NCBI GenBank assembly: GCA_035551355.1
Contig: DASZNF010000128.1
Span: 1 to 8,070, forward strand
DNA: 8,070 nucleotides
DNA from: DATATV01 sp035551355
Lineage (GTDB): Bacteria > Actinomycetota > Actinomycetes > Mycobacteriales > Pseudonocardiaceae
Direction of reading: 5' to 3'
This document shows positions 1-5,948 of the stretch, one piece after another (within the stretch, counting starts at the first letter, position 1; every line of letters starts with the position of its first letter). The position numbers and the translations under genes were made by a program. The notes under the pieces were generated by a model. It worked only from the letters and a program-made list of their open reading frames with translations, made no database searches and was not told the DNA's origin.

Positions 1-56
1 AACCACTCACGCTCATCGGCACGCAGCACCACCGACGGCAACGACGACTTCGACAC
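1..56 (-). CDS. 5' end of an unidentified divergent gene, truncated by the window edge
   Basis: Read on the minus strand, a GAGGA Shine-Dalgarno (63-67) lies 6 nt before a GTG at 54-56; a second GTG directly before it (57-59) is only 3 nt away. The frame then stays open to the edge and reads MSKSSLPSVVLRADEREW. An in-frame TGA at 66-68 closes the frame upstream, so the start is well bounded. About 19 codons are visible and the C-terminal part lies outside the window. No domain can be assigned from so few residues. The VLxADExEW-like beginning recalls N-termini of large actinobacterial 3-methyladenine DNA glycosylase-type proteins, but this is a weak resemblance from memory. The codons are GC-rich and translation-like, with G or C in nearly all third positions, which supports a real gene. 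It diverges from glpD. Confidence 0.5.
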   Translation of the reverse strand, partial: MSKSSLPSVVLRADEREW

Positions 57-236
57 CACACGTCCTCACGGCAGACACAGGAACACTGCCGCTCCCCACT
101 ACCACACCACAACCGAATCTTAGCGGCGACACACTACTAGCCGGGGCGTCGCGCCGACCTTCGGATCGGCCCGGTTGCAGGTAGCGTGGTCCGCGGAATG
201 TCAGGGACTTCGAAGCTGCGGCGGAAGGCGGTTGGC
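57..236. promoter_or_regulatory. Divergent intergenic region between the left-edge gene and glpD
   Basis: About 180 bp that must hold the promoters of both divergent genes. Its left part (60-135) is C/A-rich on the plus strand and less GC-biased than the coding DNA. Candidate elements are all weak. For the minus-strand gene, a TAAGAT -10-like hexamer lies at 117-122. For glpD, TTCGGA (160-165) and TAGCGT (182-187) are 16 bp apart. An imperfect 16-bp palindrome at 154-169, with arms CCGA and TCGG, overlaps the glpD -35 candidate and could be an operator. No -35 box matches the consensus well. The region as regulatory DNA is secure; the individual boxes are guesses. Confidence 0.35.
223..228 (+). 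promoter_or_regulatory. Ribosome binding site that fixes the glpD start
   Basis: GGAAGG lies 8 nt before the ATG at 237. The other in-frame candidates, GTG at 186 and ATG at 198, have no comparable purine-rich motif. Starting at 237 also gives a protein length close to that of mycobacterial GlpD2. Confidence 0.6.
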
Positions 237-1982
237 ATGCCGGATCGGAAGCGGGCCGACGTAGAGGAAGCCGCGACGTTCGGCGGGCGCCTCGGCGTCG
301 CCGAGCGGGAGGCGAGCTGGCAGCGGCTGGGCTCCGAGCAGTTCGACCTGGTGGTCATCGGCGGTGGCGTGGTCGGCGTGGGCACCGCGCTGGACGCGGC
401 CACCCGCGGGCTGCGGGTCGCCCTGGTGGAAGCGCGCGACCTCGCCTCCGGCACGTCCAGCCGATCCAGCAAACTGTTCCACGGCGGCCTGCGCTACCTG
501 GAACAACTCGAATTCGGGTTGGTCCGGGAGGCGTTGCGGGAACGGGAGCTGATGCTCACCCGGCTCGCCCCGCACCTGGTGAAACCGGTCAGCTTCCTCT
601 ACCCGCTCACCCACCGCGTCTGGGAGCGCCCGTACACCGCGGCCGGGCTGCTGATGTACGACACCATGGGCGGCGCGCGCTCCGTCCCCGGTCAGAAGCA
701 CCTGACCCGGGCCGGGGCGCAGCGCATGTTCCCGGCGCTGCGCCGGGACGCGCTGATCGGCGCCATCCGCTACTACGACGCGCAGGCCGATGACGCCCGG
801 CACACCCTCACCGTGGGCCGTACCGCCGCGCACTACGGCGCCGTGGTGCGCACCTCCACCCAGGTGGTGGGCTTCCTCAAGGAGTCCGACCGGGTGTCCG
901 GGGTGCGGGTGCGCGACGTCGAGGACGGCCGGGAGACCGACGTGTCGGCCGGAGTGGTGGTCAACTGCACCGGGGTGTGGACCGACGAGCTGCAGCAGCT
1001 GTCGGGCAGCCGGGGGCGGTTCCGGGTGCGCGCCAGCAAGGGCGTGCACATCATCGTGCCGCGCGACCGGATCGTCGCCGAGACCGGATTGATCCTGCGC
1101 ACCGAGAAGTCGGTGCTGTTCGTCATCCCGTGGCGCAACCACTGGCTGATCGGCACCACCGACACCGACTGGCACCTGGATCTGGCCCACCCCGCGGCCA
1201 CCAAGAAGGACATCGACTACATCCTGCAGCACGTCAACTCGGTGCTGGCCACGCCGCTCAAGCACGAGGACATCGAGGGCGTGTACGCCGGGCTGCGGCC
1301 GCTGTTGGCCGGGGAGAGCGAGGACACCTCGAAGCTGTCCCGGGAGCACGCGGTGGCCCGGCCCACCCCGGGCCTGGTGGCCATCGCGGGCGGGAAGTAC
1401 ACCACCTACCGGGTGATGGCCGCCGACGCGGTGGACGCCGCCGGGGCGGACCTGTCCGGCCGGTTGCAGCCCTCGATCACCGACAAGGTGCCGCTGCTGG
1501 GGGCAGACGGCTACCACGCCCTGGTCAACCAGGCCGACCAGCTGGCCGCCCGGCACGGGCTGCACCCGTACCGGATCCGGCACCTGCTGGACCGCTACGG
1601 CTCGATGATCCACGAGGTGCTCGGTCTGTCCGACGAGAACCCGGAGCTGCTCAAGCCGCTGCCCGGTGCGCCGGACTATCTGCAGGTCGAGGTGGTCTAC
1701 GGGGCCAGCTATGAGGGTGCGCTGCACCTGGAGGACATGCTGACCCGGCGCACCCGGATCTCCATCGAGTACCCGCACCGCGGCGTGGACTGCGCTCGCA
1801 AGGTGGCCGAGCTGATGGCCGGCGTGCACGGCTGGGGCGCGGCCACGGTGGACCGGGAGATCGAGTCCTACACCGCGCGGGTCAAGGCCGAGCGCGAGTC
1901 GCAGACCGAGCCGGACGACCAGGCGGCCGACGCCGTGCGCACCGCGGCCCCGGAGATCCGCCCGAAGCTCACCCCGGCCTGA
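237..1982 (+). CDS. glpD: FAD-dependent glycerol-3-phosphate dehydrogenase (GlpD2-type)
   Basis: Oxidises sn-glycerol-3-phosphate to dihydroxyacetone phosphate at the inner face of the membrane and passes electrons to the quinone pool, linking glycerol and phospholipid turnover to glycolysis and respiration. With the ATG at 237 the protein has 581 residues, close to actinobacterial GlpD2 (about 585) and longer than E. coli GlpD (about 500). Residues 41-58 (IGGGVVGVGTALDAATRG) fit the first family signature and contain the FAD-binding GxGxxG motif. GTSSRSSKLFHGGLRYLE follows at 72-89. GGKYTTYR at 385-392 begins the second signature. The C-terminal third has the helical cap domain expected of the family, with ISIEYPHRGVDCA, then an acidic tail. 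The protein is nearly colinear with what I recall of M. tuberculosis GlpD2. Longer starts at 186 or 198 are possible but lack a ribosome binding site. The gene is monocistronic here, divergent on its left and convergent on its right. Confidence 0.96.
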   Translation: MPDRKRADVEEAATFGGRLGVAEREASWQRLGSEQFDLVVIGGGVVGVGTALDAATRGLRVALVEARDLASGTSSRSSKLFHGGLRYLEQLEFGLVREALRERELMLTRLAPHLVKPVSFLYPLTHRVWERPYTAAGLLMYDTMGGARSVPGQKHLTRAGAQRMFPALRRDALIGAIRYYDAQADDARHTLTVGRTAAHYGAVVRTSTQVVGFLKESDRVSGVRVRDVEDGRETDVSAGVVVNCTGVWTDELQQLSGSRGRFRVRASKGVHIIVPRDRIVAETGLILRTEKSVLFVIPWRNHWLIGTTDTDWHLDLAHPAATKKDIDYILQHVNSVLATPLKHEDIEGVYAGLRPLLAGESEDTSKLSREHAVARPTPGLVAIAGGKYTTYRVMAADAVDAAGADLSGRLQPSITDKVPLLGADGYHALVNQADQLAARHGLHPYRIRHLLDRYGSMIHEVLGLSDENPELLKPLPGAPDYLQVEVVYGASYEGALHLEDMLTRRTRISIEYPHRGVDCARKVAELMAGVHGWGAATVDREIESYTARVKAERESQTEPDDQAADAVRTAAPEIRPKLTPA

Positions 1983-1988
1983 TCCGCT

Positions 1989-2000
1989 GCCCGCGCGGGC
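1989..2000. repeat. Perfect 12-bp GC palindrome in the convergent gap
   Basis: GCCCGCGCGGGC is perfectly self-complementary and lies between glpD and the espG-like gene. It could add to termination from the minus side, but such palindromes also arise by chance in DNA this GC-rich. No role can be shown. Confidence 0.3.
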
Positions 2001-2004
2001 GTCG

Positions 2005-2025
2005 TCCGGCCGTAGAGCCGGATTT
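2005..2025 (+). terminator. Possible glpD terminator hairpin
   Basis: TCCGGC (2005-2010) and GCCGGA (2017-2022) form a 6-bp stem with a 6-nt loop, followed by TTT, 22 nt after the glpD stop. The stem is short and the U-run minimal, so it is a weak candidate. It sits where a terminator is needed between two convergent genes. Confidence 0.35.
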
Positions 2026-2061
2026 CGCGTGTGCGGCTGAGTTTCGCGCGGGACGGCCGGG

Positions 2062-2862
2062 TCAGGTTTCGTCGAGGACGGTGGCCAGTTCGTGGGCGAT
2101 GAGCCGGTTGTCGGCCGGGGAAATCGTGGTCCACGCCGAGGAATCGGGGGCTGGGCGGCGTAGTTGCAGGTAGCGGCCGTCCTCGGTGTCGAAGAAGCCG
2201 ATCACTCGCCGGGCCCGGTGGCGCCGGCCCCACTTGTCCCGCACGGCCGCGCCGAACTGGCCCTGCCGTTTGACCCGCAGCACCGTCGAACCCAGCACCT
2301 GCGCGTCCCGGGGGCGGATGCCGCGGGCGACCAGCTCGGCCTCGAATTCCTCGGTCGTGTGCGCGTTTTCGGCGGCGGCGTCGAGTTTCTCGCTGGGCAG
2401 GGTGACCGATTCGCCCGGGCCGGCCGGGATCGCGGGCAGACCGGACACCACCTCCCGGGCCAGGCCGGTCGCGGCCGCCTCGCGCAGGGTCAGGCCGCGG
2501 CGGTCCAGGGTGGCCAGCACCGCGTCCTCGCCCCGGCTCGCGCCCAGCCAGCGCACACTGCGGTTGGCCCCGAACCGCCCGTCCGCCTCCCGGTCCGGGC
2601 GATCCAGCAGGCGCAGCAACGATTCCAGCCGCGGATCGAGCTCGTGTGGGCGCCCGAGGCCGCGGTCGGCCAGCGAGCGCCACGCCTGATCGGCCAGCTC
2701 GGTCCGCTCGGTGTGGGTGCGGCCGGGCGAGGGGACCTTGAGCACCAGCGGCATCAGTTGCAGGCCAAGCTGTTCCCACAGCACGTCGTACTCCAGCGCG
2801 CTGATGGTGACCGGCTCGAGCGCCGCCCCCGGCGCGCCGTCGGCGCCGAACGTCAGGGTCAT
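2062..2862 (-). CDS. EspG-family ESX (type VII) secretion chaperone
   Basis: A 266-aa cytosolic protein of the ESX secretion-associated EspG family (PF14011 type). In mycobacteria EspG binds the tip of the PPE helical bundle of a cognate PE-PPE heterodimer, keeps it soluble and delivers it to the ESX machine. Family traits visible here are the N-terminal segment ALEYDVLWEQLGL (about 22-34) followed by MPLVLKVPSPGRTHTER, the central acidic and helical stretch, and a C-terminal half with alternating strands (VLGSTVLRVKRQGQFGA, then RVIGFFDTEDGRYLQLRR) ending in a helix (NRLIAHELATVLDE). There is no signal peptide or membrane segment. The length fits the family (about 250-300 aa). The ATG overlaps the stop of the PPE-like gene as ATGA, so it is probably translationally coupled; only a weak GGCGAG precedes the start. 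It is the last gene of the three-gene cassette. Which ESX system it serves cannot be read from this window. Confidence 0.88.
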   Translation of the reverse strand: MTLTFGADGAPGAALEPVTISALEYDVLWEQLGLQLMPLVLKVPSPGRTHTERTELADQAWRSLADRGLGRPHELDPRLESLLRLLDRPDREADGRFGANRSVRWLGASRGEDAVLATLDRRGLTLREAAATGLAREVVSGLPAIPAGPGESVTLPSEKLDAAAENAHTTEEFEAELVARGIRPRDAQVLGSTVLRVKRQGQFGAAVRDKWGRRHRARRVIGFFDTEDGRYLQLRRPAPDSSAWTTISPADNRLIAHELATVLDET

Positions 2863-4163
2863 CGGCCGGACTCGCCGATCACCGGCTGGGTGTACTGCTG
2901 CGGCTCGCCGTAGATGTCCTCGCCAAGCACCACGTAGCTGGACTGGATGATCTCGTCCTCCACCAGGCTGGTGCCGCGCGAACTGGGCACCAGCGGGGCA
3001 CCCGGCGCGTCGTGCTCGCCACCGGCCACTGTGGACGGTCCGGTGGTCTCGTTCTGGTGTGCGGCCGAGGGATTCGTGGTCGCGGCATGGCCGGCCGTGC
3101 CACCGGCCGGGTGCCGGTCGGCGGTCGTCGGTTGCGGCTGCCGGGGTTGCGCCCGGGTGGCCTGGCGGTGCTGCGGTTTGCCGGCGCTCTCCGGGCCGCG
3201 GGTCGTGCGGGGCAACGGGGCGGGGCGGGCACCGGTGGGGATCGCGCCGGAGCGCGGGGCCGGGGCCGTTTCGGTCGGGCTCGGCGGCTGGGCTGCGGTC
3301 GGGCCGGTGGCCGCCGGGTTTTCCGTTGCGGTGGCGGCACTTTCGGTGTCCACGGCGGCGGCGCGGACGGCCGGTTCGTCGGCGTGAGCGCTGGTCGGCG
3401 TGCTCGCCGGGGCGTCCCGCGGTGCGGTGGACTCCGCTGTCGGCTCGGCGTTGTTCGCCGTGGTGCCGCGGGTCGCGGCGGTGGTGCGGCGCGGAGTGGA
3501 CTCCTCCTCGGCCACGCCTGGCGCCCGCACGCGGGAAGCGGCGTCCTCGCGCGGGGCGGACCCGGCGCCCGCCGAGCGGCGCAGCGGGATGCCGGTGATC
3601 GGCGAGGTGTCCACGACCAGGGCCGGTGGGGTGCCGAACTCGCCGAGAGTGCTGGTGTTGTCCGTGGTGCCCGACTCGTAGTCGGTCATCACCTGGAAGG
3701 CACGCTGCGCGGCCGCGTCGTGCGCCGCCTCGACCTGCTCGGCGTCCAGCTGCGCGGACATCAGCTGCTTGATCGGGTTCAGCTCGGCCGGATCCGGGGC
3801 CGCGACCGGCACCGGCATGTCCGTGCGGGCCTTGCCGAGCAGATCGCCCTGCATGGTGGTGGACAGCTGCATCAGCTCGGCCGCCGCGGCCGCCTGCTGC
3901 GCCCAGTCACCCAGCGGGCCCAGCGCGTCCCGCGCGCTGTCCGCGGCCGCGCCCACCCAGCTGGCGCCCGAGACGCTCACCCCGGTGCTGATGTCGGCCT
4001 GGATGTCGGCCAGCGCGCCGGACAGGCCCGACCAGGTGTCCGCGGTCAGTCCCGCCGCCCGGGCGCCCGGCCCGGCGTGCAGCATGTCGTAGAGCTCTTG
4101 ATGGGTGTAGCCCTGCCACCGGTTGTCCGAGCCGGCGGCTCCGGCGCCTGGCGCTCCTCGCAC
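2859..4163 (-). CDS. PPE-like type VII secretion substrate with a long disordered C-terminal tail
   Basis: A 434-aa protein. Residues about 15-175 form a PPE-like helical domain. An AGPG motif (30-33) matches the R(M/L)YxGPG region of PPE proteins. A WxG turn (W69-V70-G71, SWVGAAADSA) corresponds to the PWLGPAS turn. GDWAQQAAAAAE (85-96), a proline-rich break near 116-130, and AAQRAFQVMTDYESGT (151-166) complete the order seen in PPE domains. The N-terminal Pro-Pro-Glu itself is absent, as is usual outside mycobacteria. Residues 177-409 hold no Phe, Trp or Tyr and are Ala/Thr/Pro-rich, more acidic first and basic at about 304-351. The last 35 residues turn acidic and Tyr-bearing (SYVVLGEDIYGE, then QPVIGE). 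There is no Cys and no N-terminal signal peptide, as expected for ESX export. The start is GTG, preceded by a strong GAGGGAGG (4170-4177) at 6 nt. It lies 12 bp after the PE-like gene and overlaps espG by 4 bp. The exported function is unknown. Confidence 0.85.
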   Translation of the reverse strand: MRGAPGAGAAGSDNRWQGYTHQELYDMLHAGPGARAAGLTADTWSGLSGALADIQADISTGVSVSGASWVGAAADSARDALGPLGDWAQQAAAAAELMQLSTTMQGDLLGKARTDMPVPVAAPDPAELNPIKQLMSAQLDAEQVEAAHDAAAQRAFQVMTDYESGTTDNTSTLGEFGTPPALVVDTSPITGIPLRRSAGAGSAPREDAASRVRAPGVAEEESTPRRTTAATRGTTANNAEPTAESTAPRDAPASTPTSAHADEPAVRAAAVDTESAATATENPAATGPTAAQPPSPTETAPAPRSGAIPTGARPAPLPRTTRGPESAGKPQHRQATRAQPRQPQPTTADRHPAGGTAGHAATTNPSAAHQNETTGPSTVAGGEHDAPGAPLVPSSRGTSLVEDEIIQSSYVVLGEDIYGEPQQYTQPVIGESGR

Positions 4164-4175
4164 GGCGGACCTCCC

Positions 4176-4556
4176 TCAGCAGCCGTTCTGGGTTCGGAAC
4201 GAATCCGTGTTGCCCGACTCCACGATCTGGTACTCCGCGGCCACCCGGGACAGCGCGTCCGAGGCCGACTTGAGCTGCCGCTGGTAGGCGCGCAGCGCGT
4301 CGAGGGCCGAGTCGGCGCCGTCCACCGAATGATCGTTGAGCGTGTTCGCGGCGGCCTCGCTGACCGGGTCACCGGCCCACGGGCTGACCCGGATGCCGGT
4401 CATGGCGATCTCGATCTGCGCGTCCAGCTTGGACATGGCCCCGTCGAACACCCGGCGCAGGTGCGGGATGGCCGACCGGTCCACCCGGAGCGTGGCGTTG
4501 GCGTTGAGCGCCGAGGCATCCGCGAGGGCGCGCCCGAACCCCGAGTCGAAGGACAC
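4176..4556 (-). CDS. Small PE-like/WXG100-like partner protein with a YxxxE export signal
   Basis: A 126-aa, mostly helical protein, read as the small partner of the downstream PPE-like protein. Helix 1 (about 27-53, IPHLRRVFDGAMSKLDAQIEIAM) and helix 2 (about 64-112) flank a turn PWAGDPVSEAA (59-69). This turn resembles both the WxG turn of WXG100 proteins (W60-A61-G62) and the GADEVSAA turn of PE proteins. Helix 2 ends with Y109-Q-I-V-E113, the general YxxxD/E type VII export signal in its expected place after the hairpin. The sequence begins MSF, as many PE proteins do. A flexible tail follows and ends in the only cysteine, as the last residue (C126). The start is GTG with GGGGAGG 5 nt upstream. 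It is the first gene of the cassette, directly behind the promoter region. It could be classed as WXG100-like or PE-like; the pairing with a PPE-like gene favours PE-like. Confidence 0.75.
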   Translation of the reverse strand: MSFDSGFGRALADASALNANATLRVDRSAIPHLRRVFDGAMSKLDAQIEIAMTGIRVSPWAGDPVSEAAANTLNDHSVDGADSALDALRAYQRQLKSASDALSRVAAEYQIVESGNTDSFRTQNGC

Positions 4557-4591
4557 GGCGACCTCCCCGGTTGACGTCCGTTGCGCTGTTC

Positions 4592-4605
4592 ACTGTAGCC
4601 ACAGT
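4592..4605. promoter_or_regulatory. Near-perfect palindrome over the -10 box (possible operator)
   Basis: ACTGTAGCCACAGT pairs at six of seven positions around its centre; only the A/C pair next to the centre fails. It contains the whole TACAGT -10 box, so a dimeric repressor bound here would block transcription of the cassette. No regulator gene is in the window, and its identity cannot be inferred. Confidence 0.35.
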
Positions 4606-4620
4606 CCGTGATCGGTTGAC
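4592..4620 (-). promoter_or_regulatory. Candidate promoter of the PE-like/PPE-like/espG operon
   Basis: On the minus strand TACAGT (4597 to 4592) is a good actinobacterial -10 box (TAnnnT). GTCAAC (4620 to 4615) sits 17 bp upstream in the -35 position but matches the consensus poorly. Transcription would start near 4585, leaving a leader of about 29 nt that ends in the GGGGAGG ribosome binding site. It is the only good -10 in the 119-bp gap, and the gap marks the operon boundary. Confidence 0.45.
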
Positions 4621-4675
4621 CCGCCCGCGGTGAACATCGCTCGGGTGGACGAACCGACCGCCCGGGTGGCAACGC

Positions 4676-5317
4676 TCAGTCGAGTCGGCCCAGGCTGGTC
4701 ACGGCCGCCTCGGCCACTCGCTGGGCGCCCTGGCACAGCGTGTCCTGCGGGATCGGCGGAGTGTTGCCGCCGTCCCGGAACATCACGTCCAGGAACTCGT
4801 CGTCCGCGGTGTCCACCTCGACGTTGCAGGCGTCGTCCAGGCCCGGGGTGCGCACCACCAGGGCCGGGAACCCGGCCACGGTCACCGGCTGGGCCGACAC
4901 CTGGGCGGTGTCGGACAACCACACGTCCACGCCCATGCTGGTGACCTCGGCCAGCCGGGCCACCGTGCCGCTCTCGACGCCCCGGATGGTGCACGCCCTG
5001 GCCTGGTCGAACTCGGTGTCCACGTACGGGGTGGGGGTGTCGTCCAGGCTCAGCGCCCGGCGCTGCGAGGTGGACAGGATCGCGCACGGGGCCACCTTGT
5101 CCAGCGGCAGGCTGCGCGGCCGGGCGGCCATCCGGACCGCGGTCGTCGTGGTGACGACCGGCGGCACCGAGATCGAGGAGGGCGCGGCGGGGTCGGCCGA
5201 GGACGGGTCGTTGGCGGTGAAGATCGGCGACTGCGTGCTGGTCAGCGCGATCCCGGCGACCACCACGATCGCCCCGCCGATGACGGCGGCCAGGCGTCCG
5301 GGATGCCGAGTCCGCAT
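4676..5317 (-). CDS. Membrane-anchored exported protein, DUF3558-like
   Basis: A 213-aa protein with a short basic N-terminus (MRTRHPGR), one hydrophobic segment (9-26, LAAVIGGAIVVVAGIALT), a Ser/Pro/Thr linker (about 38-60) and an extracytoplasmic domain. That domain begins RPRSLPLDKVAPCAILSTSQRRAL, like the RPxxLxLxxVDPCxLLTxxQ opening of DUF3558 proteins. It contains four cysteines (78, 109, 164, 195), enough for two disulfides. DUF3558 proteins are typically actinobacterial lipoproteins of unknown function. Here no lipobox cysteine follows the hydrophobic segment, so it is probably a single-pass anchored or cleaved exported protein. The ATG at 5317 is preferred because it puts the hydrophobic segment right after a short basic stretch. 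An in-frame ATG at 5395 would add 26 residues but has no ribosome binding site. It is followed by the promoter of the ESX cassette. A joint function with that cassette is possible but unproven. Confidence 0.7.
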   Translation of the reverse strand: MRTRHPGRLAAVIGGAIVVVAGIALTSTQSPIFTANDPSSADPAAPSSISVPPVVTTTTAVRMAARPRSLPLDKVAPCAILSTSQRRALSLDDTPTPYVDTEFDQARACTIRGVESGTVARLAEVTSMGVDVWLSDTAQVSAQPVTVAGFPALVVRTPGLDDACNVEVDTADDEFLDVMFRDGGNTPPIPQDTLCQGAQRVAEAAVTSLGRLD

Positions 5318-5324
5318 GCCGCCC

Positions 5325-5330
5325 ACCGTA
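5325..5330 (-). promoter_or_regulatory. Possible -10 box for a leaderless DUF3558-like transcript
   Basis: TACGGT (5330 to 5325) is followed by 7 nt and then the ATG at 5317. That is the spacing at which transcription would begin at or next to the start codon. There is no clear -35 box and no convincing Shine-Dalgarno, which is consistent with a leaderless start. Alternatively the gene is simply read through from the acetyltransferase gene upstream. Confidence 0.3.
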
Positions 5331-5414
5331 GCGGACCGGGCTGCCCCGGTGGCCCCAGCCAGGGCCGGATCGCCGACCGGGCCGGGAAAGCTCATCCGCC
5401 GGGTCGCGCGGGGC

Positions 5415-5936
5415 TCAGCCCGGGACCGGGGCCGGGGTGCGCCAGAGGATGACGTCGCCGATCCGGCCGATCCGGTCCAGCCCGCACCTGCTCGCCACCC
5501 GCTCCGAGGCCAGATTGTCCGGCGCGTGCCGGTAGTCGATGCGGGTCAGGTCCAGCGCGCCGCGGCCGAACCGCAGGGCCGCGCCCAGTGCCTCGGTGGC
5601 GATTCCCTTGCCCCGCCACCCGGCCGCCACCCAGCACGCCGCCTCCGCGGTGCCGCCGGCCAGATCCAGCCGGGCCAGGCCGATCTCGCCGACCAGCTCG
5701 CCGGTCAGCGGCTCGGCGATCGCCCACGAGCAGCGCTGGTCGCTCGCCCACTCCTCGGCCCGGCGGGCCACATAGCGCCCGGCCGTTTCCTCGTCGTCCA
5801 GCCGGTGGGTGGTGATCCAGTGGCGCAGCTCGACATCGGCGAACGCACTGACCAGCGCGGGCCGGTCGTCGATCCGGTCGTCGGCGCGCAGCTTGCGCAG
5901 GTAGTGGTTGCCAGCGTTGATCTCAACCGGTTCCAT
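5415..5936 (-). CDS. GNAT-family N-acetyltransferase (RimJ/RimL-like)
   Basis: A 173-aa cytosolic acetyl-CoA-dependent acyltransferase; the substrate cannot be told from sequence. The GNAT layout is clear. An N-terminal LRKLRADD strand (13-20) comes first, then a helix with RHWITTHRLDDEETAGRYV (38-56). The core strands are SWAIAEPLTGELVGEIGLARLD (70-91), followed by AEAACWVAAGWRGKGIATEAL (97-117). This last segment holds the acetyl-CoA pyrophosphate-binding motif R108-x-x-G111-x-A113. The C-terminal motif NLASERVASRCGL (141-153) is the usual NxxSxxvaxkxGF element, with Leu for Phe. The RimJ/RimL-like subgroup contains protein N-terminal and small-molecule acetylases. The start ATG lies 12 bp after the DUF1707 stop with no Shine-Dalgarno, so translation probably depends on coupling to the upstream gene. 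Confidence 0.85.
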   Translation of the reverse strand: MEPVEINAGNHYLRKLRADDRIDDRPALVSAFADVELRHWITTHRLDDEETAGRYVARRAEEWASDQRCSWAIAEPLTGELVGEIGLARLDLAGGTAEAACWVAAGWRGKGIATEALGAALRFGRGALDLTRIDYRHAPDNLASERVASRCGLDRIGRIGDVILWRTPAPVPG

Positions 5937-5948
5937 CGGGGCGGCCGG

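Larger units (their letters stand above)
4568..4620. repeat. CGGTTGAC direct repeats flanking the operon promoter
   Basis: The octamer CGGTTGAC occurs at 4568-4575 and again at 4613-4620, 45 bp apart start to start. One copy overlaps the -35 position. The other lies in the leader next to the ribosome binding site. The pair brackets the -10 palindrome. It could be a paired binding site or coincidence. Confidence 0.3.

Noticed and set aside
186..236. Longer glpD N-terminus from the GTG at 186 or ATG at 198
   Set aside because: Neither has a ribosome binding site, while GGAAGG stands 8 nt before the ATG at 237. The extra residues match nothing I recall in the family. This is a preference rather than proof.
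201..1829. 542-codon open frame on the minus strand opposite glpD
   Set aside because: It is a GC-driven shadow of glpD. Its product is a low-complexity His/Gly/Gln-rich string with no recognisable domain, whereas the plus-strand frame has full family signatures.
3012..4574. 520-codon open frame on the plus strand opposite the PPE-like and PE-like genes
   Set aside because: Its product is Gly/Arg-rich with no domain, and it crosses the operon promoter and two ribosome binding sites of the minus-strand genes.
4571..4601. Plus-strand promoter from TTGACG at 4571
   Set aside because: The -35 match is good, but the hexamer 17 bp on (TGTAGC) is a poor -10, and no plus-strand gene follows.
5318..5395. 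26-residue N-terminal extension of the DUF3558-like protein from the ATG at 5395
   Set aside because: It has no Shine-Dalgarno and would move the membrane segment away from the N-terminus; the start at 5317 fits an exported protein better.
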